Source of the DNA: Micromonospora sp. LH3U1 | GTDB lineage: Bacteria; Actinomycetota; Actinomycetes; Mycobacteriales; Micromonosporaceae | Assembly: GCF_028475105.1 (NCBI RefSeq) | Contig: NZ_CP116936.1 | Coordinates: 6,385,501-6,449,500 of the forward strand | DNA length: 64,000 nucleotides | Direction: 5' to 3' | Part shown: one piece after another, positions 52,726 through 62,302 of the stretch | Numbering within the stretch: position 1 is the first letter of the stretch | Layout of the letters: each line of letters begins with the position of its first letter | Translations under genes and position numbers: made by a program | The notes under the pieces: model-generated | Told to the model about the DNA's origin: nothing | Databases searched by the model: none | The model's input: the letters and a program-made list of their open reading frames with translations, nothing else

Positions 52726-54060
52726 GTGCGCCGGTTCTTCCGCAACCCCGTGCGGCTGGTGCCGTTCGCGTTCCTGGTGCCAATCCTGCTCGGTACCGGG
52801 TTACTCATGGCGCGCTGGGCGACCACCGAACAACAGCGTCCGCCCCTGGTCACCGCGCTCTTCACCGCCACCTCGGCCGTGTCGGTCACCGGCATGGCGA
52901 TCACCGACACGCCGAACTACTGGTCCGGCTGGGGGCTGCTGGTGATCACCCTGCTCACCCAGCTCGGCGGTCTCGGCATCCTCACCGTCGCGGCGCTGGT
53001 CATCCTGGTGGTCTCCAGTCAGCTCGGGCTGCGCAACCGGCTGCTGGTGCAGGCCGAGACGGCGGAGTTCGGCATCGGCGACGTGGGCCGGCTGCTACGC
53101 CGGATCGCGGTGACCGTCTTCGCCTGCGAGACGGTGATGACCGCGCTGATCGCCGGCCGACTCTGGTTGGCGTACGACTACACGCCCGGGCGGGCCCTCT
53201 GGTCGGGCGTGTTCCACGCCGTCCAGGCGTTCAACAACGGTGGCTTCGCGCTCTACTCGGACGGCCTGCTGGCCTTCAGCCGCGACCCGTGGGTGTCGCT
53301 GCCCCTGGCGGTCGGCGCGATCATCGGCGGGCTCGGGTTTCCCGCGCTGTTCGAGGCGGTTCGCGAGTGGCGCCAGCCGGTGCACTGGGCGGTGGCGACC
53401 AAGCTGACCGTCTGGGGCAGCGCGGCGCTGCTGCTGATCGGCTTCGCCGGTCTGCTCGCCGCCGAGTGGACCAACGCAAGCACGATCGGCCAGTACGACG
53501 TACCGGGCAAGATGCTCGCGTCGTTCACCCAGATCGCCTTGAGCCGCACCGGCGGCTTCAGCGTCCTGAACATCGCGGCCCTCCAGGAGGAGAGCTATCC
53601 CCTGCTGATCGTGCTGATGTTCATCGGCGGCGGCAGCGCCAGCACGGCCGGTGGCATCAAGGTGTCCACGTTCTTCCTGCTGGCGTTCACCATCTGGGCG
53701 GAGTTGCGCGGCGAGCCCGACGTGACGGTCGGGCACCGCCGGGTGGCCACCGCCAGCCAACGGCAGGCGGTCACCGTGGCCCTGCTCAGCGTCGCGCTGG
53801 TCGCGGCCGGGACGATGCTCCTGCTGCTGCTCACCGAGGGCATTCGCTTCGTCGCGGCCCTGTTCGAGGTCACGTCCGCGTTCAGCACCACCGGGCTGAC
53901 CATTGGTCTGGCCAGCGAGCTGCCGGCCAGCGGCCAACTGGTACTGACCGTGCTGATGTTCATCGGCCGGATCGGGCCGCTCACCCTCGGATCGGCGATC
54001 GCCCTGAACACCCGGCGCAAGCTCTACCGCTATCCCCAGGAACAACCCATTGTCGGCTAG
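52726..54060 (+). CDS. Potassium uptake channel subunit (KtrB/TrkH family)
   Basis: 444 residues with four M1-P-M2 repeats. Selectivity-filter-like loops: SVTGMAITDTPNYWS, FNNGGFALYSDG, LSRTGGFSVLN and FSTTGLTIG, the last three with the expected glycine. It moves K+ (or Na+/K+) through the membrane and needs the RCK partner encoded directly downstream. GTG at 52726 after AAGGAAG is chosen; longer frames to 52651 exist. The length fits KtrB better than the larger TrkH. Confidence 0.92.
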   Translation: MRRFFRNPVRLVPFAFLVPILLGTGLLMARWATTEQQRPPLVTALFTATSAVSVTGMAITDTPNYWSGWGLLVITLLTQLGGLGILTVAALVILVVSSQLGLRNRLLVQAETAEFGIGDVGRLLRRIAVTVFACETVMTALIAGRLWLAYDYTPGRALWSGVFHAVQAFNNGGFALYSDGLLAFSRDPWVSLPLAVGAIIGGLGFPALFEAVREWRQPVHWAVATKLTVWGSAALLLIGFAGLLAAEWTNASTIGQYDVPGKMLASFTQIALSRTGGFSVLNIAALQEESYPLLIVLMFIGGGSASTAGGIKVSTFFLLAFTIWAELRGEPDVTVGHRRVATASQRQAVTVALLSVALVAAGTMLLLLLTEGIRFVAALFEVTSAFSTTGLTIGLASELPASGQLVLTVLMFIGRIGPLTLGSAIALNTRRKLYRYPQEQPIVG

Positions 54061-54076
54061 GCGCGAGGAGGTCGAG

Positions 54077-54742
54077 GTGTCGGCGAGACGATCGGACGGC
54101 GGCGTCGTGGTGATCGGGTTGGGTCGGTTCGGCTGCCACCTGGCCGGGTCACTCACCCGGATGGACCGCGAGGTACTGGCCGTCGACCGCAACCCGGAGC
54201 AGGTGCAGCGCTGGTCCGCGCAGCTCGACCGGGTGGTCCAGGCCGACTCGACCGAGGAAGGGGCGCTGCGCCAGCTCGGCATCGCCAGTTTCGAACGGGC
54301 GGTGGTGGCGATCGGGGCCTCGGTGGAGGCAAGCGTGCTCACGGTGCTGGCACTGGTCGAGCTGGGCGTGCCCCAGATCTGGGCCCGGGCGACCTCGCAG
54401 AAACACGCCAAGATCCTGTCGTCGGTGGGCGCGCATCACGTGATCTTTCCGGAGGCGGAGACCGGCGACCGGGTGGCACATCTGATCGTCAGCCGGCTGC
54501 TCGACTTCATCGAGTTCGACGACGACTTCGCCATCGCCACCGTCCGGGTGCCGGAGTCCCTGGTCGGGCGCACCCTGCTCGACCTGCGACCGCAGGAGCG
54601 CTACGGGATACGCGTGGTCGGTGCCAAACTGCCGGGAGAACGCTTCCGGTACGCCTCGGACGACACCGCACTCCCCCAGGGTGGGGTGCTCATCGTGGAG
54701 GGTGGGATCGACCAGGTGCAGCGGTTCGCGGGACGGCGCTGA
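54077..54742 (+). CDS. Potassium uptake regulatory subunit (KtrA/TrkA family)
   Basis: 221 residues. RCK N domain with VVIGLGRFGCHLAGSL (GxGxxG) and the acidic end of beta-2 in VDRNPEQV; a C-terminal RCK-C domain from about residue 140. It gates the membrane subunit in response to nucleotides (NADH/ATP) and possibly cyclic di-AMP. GTG at 54077 after GGAGG is preferred; an upstream TTG at 54050 would overlap the channel gene. It converges with the Ser/Thr kinase gene. Confidence 0.92.
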   Translation: MSARRSDGGVVVIGLGRFGCHLAGSLTRMDREVLAVDRNPEQVQRWSAQLDRVVQADSTEEGALRQLGIASFERAVVAIGASVEASVLTVLALVELGVPQIWARATSQKHAKILSSVGAHHVIFPEAETGDRVAHLIVSRLLDFIEFDDDFAIATVRVPESLVGRTLLDLRPQERYGIRVVGAKLPGERFRYASDDTALPQGGVLIVEGGIDQVQRFAGRR

Positions 54743-54786
54743 CCGTCACTTCTTCCGACCACCGTGCCCCTTCCCCTTACCCTTGG

Positions 54787-56436
54787 TCACTTTCCCGCTT
54801 TTCCCGAACCACCACCCGACCCCTTGGCCTTGGCGGGCTTATCGGGCTTCTCGGGCTTGGCCTTCGGCGCACCGTTGCCAGGGCCGCCCGCCGTCGCCGC
54901 CTTGGGCGGGGCCTTGGGCGGCGCCTTCGCCGAAGTCTTGGGCAGAGTGATCGCGGCCGCCGGGGCGGTGGACGGCGTGCTGCCGGCCACCCCCGAGAGG
55001 TGTACCCCGCAGGTCGCGTCGCCGAGCCGGAACTCCACCGGCAGCGGGTTCGCCCCGCGGTAACTCCCGGCCAGGGTGAGCTTCTCGGCCGCGCCGGGCG
55101 CCAGGGTGGCGCGGTCGGCCGCCGGCCGGATCAGCACCGTGCGCCCCTCCTGGTGCACCGCGGTCGGTTCCGCCTTGGTCACCGTCTGCTGACCCGGGAA
55201 GGTGAAGCTCATCGTCCAGTCGCGCAGCGCGGCGTCCCCGGTGTTGGTCAGGGTCAGCTCGGCGGCGAAGTCCTTGCCGGAATCCGCGCGCAACGCGTAC
55301 GCCACATCGCACGGCGCCGTCTTCGGCAGACCCATCCGAGCCTCGGTCGTCGGGCGGTCCTCACCGCTGGCGGGGCTGCGCGAGGTGAACCCCCACAGGG
55401 CCCCGGTGACGGCGAGCAGGCTGGCGGCGGCCACTCCGGCCTCGACCCGCCGGCGCCTCGTTGCCTGCCTGGTCCGGTTGCGGGTGCGCGACAGCGGCAA
55501 TGCGTCGGTCGCCGCCGACCACGGCAAAATCGTGGTGCCCGCGCTGGCCAGCGCGGTCGGATCCAGGGGCCCGGCGGCCGAGGAGACCGGCACCGCCGGG
55601 AGCATGCCGGCCGCTTCGGCGAGGGTCCGGGTCAGCTCGGAGGTCGCCGGTCGGTCTTCGGGCCGCTTGGCCAGGCAACGCCCCACCAGGTCGACCACCT
55701 GGTCGGGCAGCCCTGGCACCGCCTGCATCGGCTCCGGGTCGTTGTACATGTGCGCGCGCAACATCTGGGTGGTCGTGCTGGCCTGCCACGGCAGCCGGCC
55801 GGTGAGCATCCGGTAGAGCAGCAGCCCGACGGCGTACACGTCGGTGGCCGGTGAGACCTGGCCGTTGTCCAAGCGCTCCGGGGCGAGGTACGCGGGTGTG
55901 CCGAGCAGCGCGCCGTCCGGCCCCTTCTCGCTCTCCCCGACCAACGCGGAGATACCGAAGTCGACCACCTTGACGCCGGTCGACGTCAGCATGACGTTGC
56001 CCGGGGTGACGTCGCGGTGCACCACACCGCGGCCGTGCGCGGTGGCGAGCGCCGAGCTGACCTCCGCGCCGATGGTCACCGCCTCGCGCCACGGCAGCTG
56101 ACTCTCCCGGCCCAGCCGGCTGGCCAGCGAAGCACCGTCGACAAGCTCCATCACCACGTACGGCACGGTCAGACCGACCTGATCGGACTCGCCATAGTCG
56201 TACACGTTGGTGATGTTGGGGTGGCAGAGCCGCGCGGCGGCCTGCGCCTCGATCCGGATCCGGTGGCGGAAGGCCCGGTCGCTGGCCAACCGGGAGGCCA
56301 GCACCTTGACCGCGACCTGGCGGCCGAGCACCTCGTCGTAGCCGCGCCAGACCACCGACATGCCGCCCGCGCCGAGCTGCTCGATCAGCCGGTACCGCTC
56401 ATCGAGCAGCTGCGCGCCGTTCCGGTCCCCACCCAT
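54787..56436 (-). CDS. Receptor Ser/Thr kinase with extracellular CBM2-like domain
   Basis: 549 residues. Kinase domain 15-275: Gly loop GAGGMSVVWRG, Lys44 in VAVKVL, catalytic HRDVTPGN (Asp142; Thr where Lys is usual for Ser/Thr kinases), DFG at 159-161 and APE. One helix at about 332-350. Outside, residues 376-480 hold a pair of cysteines and the pattern WTMSFTFPGQQ, resembling a family 2 carbohydrate-binding module. A Lys/Pro/Gly-rich tail follows. It may sense cell-wall or environmental polysaccharide. A lysine missing from HRDxKxxN may weaken activity. Confidence 0.88.
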   Translation of the reverse strand: MGGDRNGAQLLDERYRLIEQLGAGGMSVVWRGYDEVLGRQVAVKVLASRLASDRAFRHRIRIEAQAAARLCHPNITNVYDYGESDQVGLTVPYVVMELVDGASLASRLGRESQLPWREAVTIGAEVSSALATAHGRGVVHRDVTPGNVMLTSTGVKVVDFGISALVGESEKGPDGALLGTPAYLAPERLDNGQVSPATDVYAVGLLLYRMLTGRLPWQASTTTQMLRAHMYNDPEPMQAVPGLPDQVVDLVGRCLAKRPEDRPATSELTRTLAEAAGMLPAVPVSSAAGPLDPTALASAGTTILPWSAATDALPLSRTRNRTRQATRRRRVEAGVAAASLLAVTGALWGFTSRSPASGEDRPTTEARMGLPKTAPCDVAYALRADSGKDFAAELTLTNTGDAALRDWTMSFTFPGQQTVTKAEPTAVHQEGRTVLIRPAADRATLAPGAAEKLTLAGSYRGANPLPVEFRLGDATCGVHLSGVAGSTPSTAPAAAITLPKTSAKAPPKAPPKAATAGGPGNGAPKAKPEKPDKPAKAKGSGGGSGKAGK

Positions 56437-56507
56437 GGTTACCGTTGTTGCCCACGAGCGGCCAACCTACACCTGGAGTGTCGGAATCGGTCAGGGCTGT
56501 CACCCGT

Positions 56508-58070
56508 TCAGGCGGTGGCGAGAAGTTGGTCCACCGGGGCGTAGTCGTCGGTCAACACCATCGCCCCGCCGACGAAGTCCGTCAGCGCCGCGCCGGACAG
56601 CAGGCTGACCTTCGGGTCCACCTCGCCCAACCGGGCGCGGACGGCATCCAGCGGCAGCGGCGCGTCGGAGCCGACGATGAGGAAGTTGGCACCCTGCTCC
56701 TCGGCGAGTGCCTCCGGCGGCGCGATCAACGCGACGTGCCCGAACTCGGCGGCCACCGTGGCCAGCTCGGCGCGAATGAACCGCAGCGGCGGGTAGTCGA
56801 TGACGTTCTGCACGTACACACCGCCAGGGCGGGTCACCCGTCGAACCTCGGCGGCCATCTCCCGGGTGGCCAGGTGCCAGGGCACCACCAGGTGACCGAA
56901 CGCGTCGCCGACCACCAGGTCGCGGCTGTCCGTCGGCTCGCCGGCCACCAGCATCCGGGCGTCGCCCACCACCGGCCGCAGCTCCGGGCCTGGGCGTACG
57001 CCCAACTCGCGCTCGCCCAGCTCGACCAGCCCACCATCGATCTCGAACACCACGTTGTCGGTGCCCGGTCGGGTGGCGGTCAGGTAGCCCGGCACGGTGA
57101 ACCCACCGCCACCCAGGTGCAGCGCGTCCAGCCGCTGGCCGGTCGGCGCGGCGACGTCGGCGACCGCCCCGATCCACTTCGTGTACGCGTACTCCAGGTG
57201 CTTCGGGTCGGCGAGGTCCACGTACGAGTGCTGGGCCGAGTTGAGCAGCAGTGTCCGTCCGGTGGGCCGGTTCGGGTCCGACGTGACCCGGGCGCAGTGG
57301 TACGCCGTCTCGATGTCGCACGGGTTCGGTGCCACGGTGGTCAGCCCCGCCCCGACCAGGCCGAGTACGGCCAGCGCGGCCCGGGTCCGGGCCGGACCGG
57401 GCAGTTCGGTGGGCTCCTGCCGGCGCAGGTACCAGCCGAGGCCGATGCCGACCAGCCCGAGCGCGACCGCGAGTGCCAGCACGATGACCGTGCTGCGCAG
57501 CGCGGCGACCAGCACGAAGCCGGTGAGCAGGGTAGCGGTGATGCCGCCCAGGGTGCCGATCCCGGAGAGTCGACCGACCACCTGACCGGTACGGCGCAGG
57601 TCGGCGAGTTGAAGCTTCACGACCAACGGGGTGACCGCGGCCAACAGCGCTGCCGGTACGAACACGGCCAGCGCGACCAACAGCAGGATGCCGCTGGCCG
57701 CGCCACCGCGCAGCACCTCACCGGCGTACCGGACGACGGGCAGGGTGACCGCGGTGGCGATGCCGGCCAGCACCAGCGCCGGTGCCAGCAGGCCACGCGG
57801 GTTGCGCCGGTCGGCCAGCCAGCCACCGGACCACGCCCCGTACGCGATCGCGGCCAGCGCGATGCCGATCACCGAGCTGGTCACCTGGAGCGTCACCCCG
57901 ACGTAGGGGCCGACCAGTCGCAACGCGACGGTCTCCAGCACCAGCACAGCGCCGCTGGAGAAGAAGACCAGGAAGGCGGCCAGGCCGTTGGGCAGCGCCC
58001 GGCCGGTGATCGACGCGGGCGGGGACGAGGAGACCAGCGGGGCCGCTACGTCGGATGGTGGGGAGCTCAT
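56508..58070 (-). CDS. MFS-type membrane domain fused to spermidine-synthase-like domain
   Basis: 520 residues. Residues 25-220 form about seven to eight membrane helices with the spermidine-synthase-associated pattern LVLETVALRLVGPYVG; the cytoplasmic C-terminal half is a Rossmann methyltransferase-like spermine/spermidine synthase domain with ALHLGGGGFTVPGYL and VFEIDGGLVELG. The substrate and product are unknown, since such fused proteins are not proven polyamine synthases. ATG start; 71 bp after the kinase gene. Confidence 0.88.
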   Translation of the reverse strand: MSSPPSDVAAPLVSSSPPASITGRALPNGLAAFLVFFSSGAVLVLETVALRLVGPYVGVTLQVTSSVIGIALAAIAYGAWSGGWLADRRNPRGLLAPALVLAGIATAVTLPVVRYAGEVLRGGAASGILLLVALAVFVPAALLAAVTPLVVKLQLADLRRTGQVVGRLSGIGTLGGITATLLTGFVLVAALRSTVIVLALAVALGLVGIGLGWYLRRQEPTELPGPARTRAALAVLGLVGAGLTTVAPNPCDIETAYHCARVTSDPNRPTGRTLLLNSAQHSYVDLADPKHLEYAYTKWIGAVADVAAPTGQRLDALHLGGGGFTVPGYLTATRPGTDNVVFEIDGGLVELGERELGVRPGPELRPVVGDARMLVAGEPTDSRDLVVGDAFGHLVVPWHLATREMAAEVRRVTRPGGVYVQNVIDYPPLRFIRAELATVAAEFGHVALIAPPEALAEEQGANFLIVGSDAPLPLDAVRARLGEVDPKVSLLSGAALTDFVGGAMVLTDDYAPVDQLLATA

Positions 58071-58106
58071 CGTCGCGATGGTACGCAGCGAAGCTGGAGC
58101 TCCGGG

Positions 58107-59123
58107 TCAGTACATCGATAGATGAACATGGTTCGTGTGGGACGCGGCGGGACTACCGCTGCCACTGTACGAGCGCCACCCGGTGCCGGGATGCCAGATC
58201 TGCCGGTACCAGATCACGTAGAGCACGCCCAGGCGGTCGGCGTTGCGCACGTGCCAGGCGGCCAGACTGTCCCCGTACGCCTTGTCGCCGCCGGTCGCGT
58301 TGCGGTCCTCGAAGCCGTTCGTGGCGGCCGCGAAGTCGCAGGCCCGCCCCTTCGGGTGCTCGCCGCCGCCACCGCTGCGCTTGCAGGAGACGTGCCGCTT
58401 GTAGCCGGCCGCCTGCGTCTGCTTCAGCGCGTTGAGGGTGCGCGGGGTGATGCAGCCGGAGGTGGTCGGGTCCTTCACGGAGCAGGATTCCGACGGCCAG
58501 GACCCGTCCGAGTTGCGCGGCGCCGGCTTCGCCGAGGTGGAATTGCCGCCGCTGAAACCGTTGCTGCTGCCCGAGCTGACCTCGGCGAGCGCCGCCTCGG
58601 CCTCTTTCTTCTTCTTCGCCATCACGGCGAGCTGCTTCTGCTGCTCGCGGACCTCGGAGTCGATGGCGACCTTGGCCTGCTGCGCCTGCTGCTGGGCCTC
58701 GACGAGATCACGCAGCCGCTTGCTGTCCCGCTGGGCCATCATGTCGAGGTCGCTGACGCGTTGCAGGAACGCCTGCGGCGTGGCGGTGTTGAGCAGCATC
58801 GAGGCCGGGCTGAGCCGGCCGACGCGGTACGACTGCGCGGCCACCTCACCGACCTGGGCGCTGAGCCCGACCAGCCGACCCTCGACCGCCGTCAACTCAC
58901 CGGTCAGTGCCGTCTGCCTGCGCTTGGAGTTGTCCAGTTTGGCCTTGGCCTCGATGTGGCCCTTGGCGGTCAACTCCAACGCGTCCTGCAGCTTCTTGCT
59001 GCCGCCCTCGCCGGGCTCCGCGTAGGCGGGCACAGCGGTGCCGGCGAGCACCAGCGCGACGGCGGCGAGCAGAGCGAACAGGGAGCGGCGACCGAGCCGC
59101 GGGCTGAGCGTGGTCCTGGGCAC
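58107..59123 (-). CDS. Secreted coiled-coil protein with peptidoglycan-peptidase-like C-terminus
   Basis: 338 residues. Signal peptide with cleavage near AYAEPG; coiled coil from about 40 to 180 with heptads rich in Ala/Gln/Lys; Ser/Gly linker; C-terminal domain with KGRACDFAA (HPKGRACDF) and SHTNHVHLSMY, whose His/Asp/His pattern resembles M15-type D-Ala-D-Ala peptidases. Related actinomycete proteins have this coiled-coil plus C-terminal domain. GTG at 59123 with GGAAGGA upstream. Likely acts at the cell wall. Confidence 0.8.
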   Translation of the reverse strand: MPRTTLSPRLGRRSLFALLAAVALVLAGTAVPAYAEPGEGGSKKLQDALELTAKGHIEAKAKLDNSKRRQTALTGELTAVEGRLVGLSAQVGEVAAQSYRVGRLSPASMLLNTATPQAFLQRVSDLDMMAQRDSKRLRDLVEAQQQAQQAKVAIDSEVREQQKQLAVMAKKKKEAEAALAEVSSGSSNGFSGGNSTSAKPAPRNSDGSWPSESCSVKDPTTSGCITPRTLNALKQTQAAGYKRHVSCKRSGGGGEHPKGRACDFAAATNGFEDRNATGGDKAYGDSLAAWHVRNADRLGVLYVIWYRQIWHPGTGWRSYSGSGSPAASHTNHVHLSMY

Positions 59124-59317
59124 GAAAGCGTCCTTCCGTCGACCGCCGGCCCCCGGGGAACCACTGCACGGCGGCGTCCCCGCCGGCGCCGGTCGGCGGC
59201 CTGCTGGCGGAGACCGCCGGTCACGATACCGGACTGTGCGCCGGTGACCAGTCCCCTGACCCCCCGGGCCGCCTCGATGTCGACGGAGCGTCCCAACACC
59301 GTCGCGCAGTGCGCGGA

Positions 59318-60127
59318 TCAGGGGGTGAGGAGGGCGTCGCGCACCTCGGCCCAGACCTGTTCGTTGGCGGCGACGAGCAGACCTCGGCCGTCGTCGGCGG
59401 GGTGGTAGTCGACGCCATCGAACCGACGGGCGACGCCGCCGGCCGCGCGGACCAGCACAGTGCCCGGGGCGTGGTCCCACGGCAGGGTGCGCCAGAAGAG
59501 CACGAACTGCTGTTCGCCGGTGAGGATGTCCAGATATTCCCGGCCGGCGCAGTGCTGGCCGGGCAGCAGCTCACCGAGCCGCCGGCCGCCGGCGCGGACC
59601 CGGTCCCGGGTCTCCGGCGGCAGGAACCGGGTCATCGCCGCGCCGCGCAGCTCGCCAAGCGGCGGCACCGAGGCCGCGCTGTCCACCGGCCGACCGTTGA
59701 GCAGGATGCCGTCGTCCGCCCAGCTGGCGGCGAGTGTGTCGGCGAGCGGGTCGAGGATCCAGCCGGCGGTCGGCCGCCCGTCGGTCAGCAGCGACACCAT
59801 CAGGGCGAACGGTCGGCGACCCGCGGCGAAGTTGGCGGTGCCGTCGACCGGGTCGACCAGCCAGACGTCCCCGCTGTCGTGCAGGTGCCGCAGCAGGCTC
59901 GGATCATCGGCGACGCCCTCCTCGCCGACCACCATCGAGCCCGGCCGCAGTCGGCGCAATCCGGCCGAGAGCAACTCCTCGGCCCGGCGGTCGGCGACGG
60001 TGACCACCTCGCCGGGCGCCTTCTCCGACACGTCGGCGTCGTCGAGCTTGCGGAACAACGGCAGCACGACCTGGTCGGCGGCCTCCCGGAGCAGGTCGCC
60101 AACGTCGTCGAGCAGGGTGTCAGCCAC
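59318..60127 (-). CDS. Inositol-monophosphatase-family phosphatase
   Basis: 269 residues. The metal-binding motifs are GEEGVADD, WLVDPVDGTANFAAGRR and WDHAPGTVLVRAAGG, so all core residues of the family are there. Substrate could be inositol phosphate, histidinol phosphate or PAP. The GTG start overlaps the response-regulator stop by 8 nt, which ties it to the signalling operon. The 194-bp gap downstream (59124-59317) has no gene that I can support. Confidence 0.9.
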   Translation of the reverse strand: MADTLLDDVGDLLREAADQVVLPLFRKLDDADVSEKAPGEVVTVADRRAEELLSAGLRRLRPGSMVVGEEGVADDPSLLRHLHDSGDVWLVDPVDGTANFAAGRRPFALMVSLLTDGRPTAGWILDPLADTLAASWADDGILLNGRPVDSAASVPPLGELRGAAMTRFLPPETRDRVRAGGRRLGELLPGQHCAGREYLDILTGEQQFVLFWRTLPWDHAPGTVLVRAAGGVARRFDGVDYHPADDGRGLLVAANEQVWAEVRDALLTP

Positions 60128-60572
60128 GCGGCGGCAGCTTGACCACGCTGACGAAGAACTCGTCGATCTGACGGACCACTGCGATGAAGCGCTCGAAGTC
60201 CACCGGCTTGGCCACGTAGGCGTTGGCGTGCAACTGGTAGCTGCGCAGGATGTCCTCGTCGGCCTGCGAGGTGGTGAGCACCACCACCGGGATCCGACGC
60301 AGCTCCTCGTCCTTCTTGATCTCTTCCAGCACCTCCCGGCCGTCGCGGCGGGGCAGGTTGAGGTCGAGCAGGATCAGGTCGGGCCTCACCGCGTCGGCGT
60401 ACTGGCCCTCCTGCCGCAGGTAGGCGAGCGCCTCGGCGCCGTCGGAGACGACGGCCAGCCGGTTGCGCAGCTTGTGCTCCTCGAACGCCTCCTGGGTCAT
60501 CAACACATCACCCGGGTCGTCCTCCACGAGCAAAACCTCGATCGGGCTCTTGCCATCCGCCGGCGCGGTCAT
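60120..60572 (-). CDS. Single-domain response regulator (Rcp1-like)
   Basis: 150 residues, receiver domain only. Acidic pocket LLVEDDPGD, phosphorylated Asp in LILLDLNLPRRDG, Thr/Ser in VVLTTSQAD and Lys in AYVAKPVDFE. The insertion EEIKKDEELRRIP is typical of Rcp1-type regulators paired with phytochrome-like kinases. Its start overlaps the kinase stop (ATGA). There is no output domain, so it should act on another protein. Confidence 0.93.
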   Translation of the reverse strand: MTAPADGKSPIEVLLVEDDPGDVLMTQEAFEEHKLRNRLAVVSDGAEALAYLRQEGQYADAVRPDLILLDLNLPRRDGREVLEEIKKDEELRRIPVVVLTTSQADEDILRSYQLHANAYVAKPVDFERFIAVVRQIDEFFVSVVKLPPRG

Positions 60573-62302
60573 CCCACCGTCTCCCTCATGTCACCCGTTC
60601 TACCGCCTTCCGGCGCCTCGTCGGCCCGGTCCGGCCGGTCCGATCCTGCGGACTGCTCCGCCAGCGCTGACGGCACCTCGTTCGAGGGCGTCGTGTCGCC
60701 CGCCGCCAAAGCTTGCGGCGGCTCCGGCGAGTCGACAGCGGCGGCGGCCTCGACGTCCTGGGGCTGCGCCGGCAGGGTGAACCGGATCGCGGTGCCCTCC
60801 GGCACGTCGGTGTCCACCCAGACCCGGCCGCCGTGATATTCGACGATCTTCTTGACGATGGCCAACCCGATGCCGGTACCCGGGTAGGCGTCCTTCGAGT
60901 GCAACCGCTGGAAGATCACAAAGATCTTGTCAGCGAACTCCGGCTCGATCCCGATGCCGTTGTCCTGGCAGCTGATCTCCCACTCGGCGCCCACCAACCG
61001 GGCCGAGATGTGCACCTTCGAGGTCACGTCCGGGCGGCGGAACTTGACCGAGTTGCTGACCAGGTTGGCCAGCAGGTTGGTGAGCAGCGGTTCCTCACCA
61101 GAGATCACCGGCAGGTCGGTCCAGGTCAGCTCGGCATCCGCGTACTGCCGGGCGGCCTCGGTCTGGCCGGCCACGTCGCCCATCACCTTGTTGAGGTCGA
61201 CCTCGACGAAGCCGGTGGTGAGCCGGCCGATCCGGGAGAACGCGAGCAGGTCGTTGATCAGGCGCTGCATCCGTTGCGCGCCGTCCACCGCGAAGGCAAT
61301 GTACTGGTCGGCCCGCTCGTCGAGCTGCCCGGCGTAGCGACGCTGGAGCAGCTGACAGAAGCTGGCCACCTTGCGCAGCGGCTCCTGCAGATCGTGCGAG
61401 GCCACGTACGCGAACTGCTCCAGGTCGCGGTTGGACCGGGTCAGCTCCTCGGCCTGCTTCTGGAGCTGGCTGTTGACCCACTCGATGCGCTCGCGCGCGG
61501 CCCGCACCTCGGCCAGGTCGGCGGCGATCTTTTGGCGCATCGCGTCCACGTCCTCGCCGAGCCGGATGAATTCCGGCGGGCCGCTGGTGGCGATGCCGTG
61601 CTGGTAGTCGCCGTCGGCGACCTCGCGGACCTGGTCGGCCAGCCCGATGAGGGGCCGGATGACCATCCGGTCCAGGGAGAGCAGCAACAGCGCACCGGTG
61701 GCGGCCACCACCAGCGCGGCGACGATCAACAGGATGACCAGCACGTTGCTGCTGGTCCGCACGTTGGCAGCCGCCTGCTCCCGGGCGGCCAGGATCTCCT
61801 CCTGGAGGTCGTTCACCGCCGCGCGCACCTCGTCGAACTGCTGCCGCGCCTGTTCGGTGATCAACGCCTGGCCCGCTCTGGTGCCGCTCTGCTCGGTGGT
61901 GGCGATCACGGGCTCCGCCACCGCCTGCCGCCACTGCGCGGTGGACTCTTCGACGACCCGCAGCTCCTGGCCGATCTGCGGGTAGTCGTCGAGCAGCGCC
62001 CGCATAGCGGCGATGACGCCCTGCTCCTGGTCGAGCCCCTCCTGATAGGGCCTCAGGTCGGCCACGTCACCGCTGACCGCGTACCCGCGGACCGCCGTCT
62101 CCTGGTCGAGCAGCGCGTTGAGCAGTTCCTGCGACTGCACCCGCAGCGGGCCGGTCTGGTTCAGGATGGCGTCGATCTGGGTGCGGTTGCGGGCGGCCAT
62201 CGCCGCTTCCGCGCTGGCCAGGCCGATCAACAGCACGCCCACGACGGTGAGCAGGGTGATGACCCGACGGCGCAGACTCCAGCCGCCGATCACCGGCTTC
62301 AC
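60569..62302 (-). CDS. Sensor histidine kinase with CHASE3 and HAMP
   Basis: 577 residues. Helix 1 at about 12-32; CHASE3-like extracellular domain 40-175; helix 2 about 186-208; HAMP 210-262; coiled coil; HisKA with His303 in VASHDLQEPLRKV; HATPase with NLVSNSVKFR, DNGIGIEPE and GTGIGLAIVKKIVEYHGG. The kinase core is of the type that follows phytochromes in many bacteria. A disordered 60-residue tail follows. GTG start overlaps the SpoIIE gene stop (GTGA). Confidence 0.94.
   Translation of the reverse strand: MKPVIGGWSLRRRVITLLTVVGVLLIGLASAEAAMAARNRTQIDAILNQTGPLRVQSQELLNALLDQETAVRGYAVSGDVADLRPYQEGLDQEQGVIAAMRALLDDYPQIGQELRVVEESTAQWRQAVAEPVIATTEQSGTRAGQALITEQARQQFDEVRAAVNDLQEEILAAREQAAANVRTSSNVLVILLIVAALVVAATGALLLLSLDRMVIRPLIGLADQVREVADGDYQHGIATSGPPEFIRLGEDVDAMRQKIAADLAEVRAARERIEWVNSQLQKQAEELTRSNRDLEQFAYVASHDLQEPLRKVASFCQLLQRRYAGQLDERADQYIAFAVDGAQRMQRLINDLLAFSRIGRLTTGFVEVDLNKVMGDVAGQTEAARQYADAELTWTDLPVISGEEPLLTNLLANLVSNSVKFRRPDVTSKVHISARLVGAEWEISCQDNGIGIEPEFADKIFVIFQRLHSKDAYPGTGIGLAIVKKIVEYHGGRVWVDTDVPEGTAIRFTLPAQPQDVEAAAAVDSPEPPQALAAGDTTPSNEVPSALAEQSAGSDRPDRADEAPEGGRTGDMRETVG

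Noticed and set aside
54050..54076. Upstream TTG start for the KtrA-type gene
   Set aside because: It would overlap the channel gene and lacks a ribosome site, while the GTG at 54077 follows GGAGG.
56445..58121. 558-codon plus-strand frame over the spermidine-synthase-like gene
   Set aside because: Low-complexity Gln/Arg/His shadow; the opposite strand encodes a clear protein.
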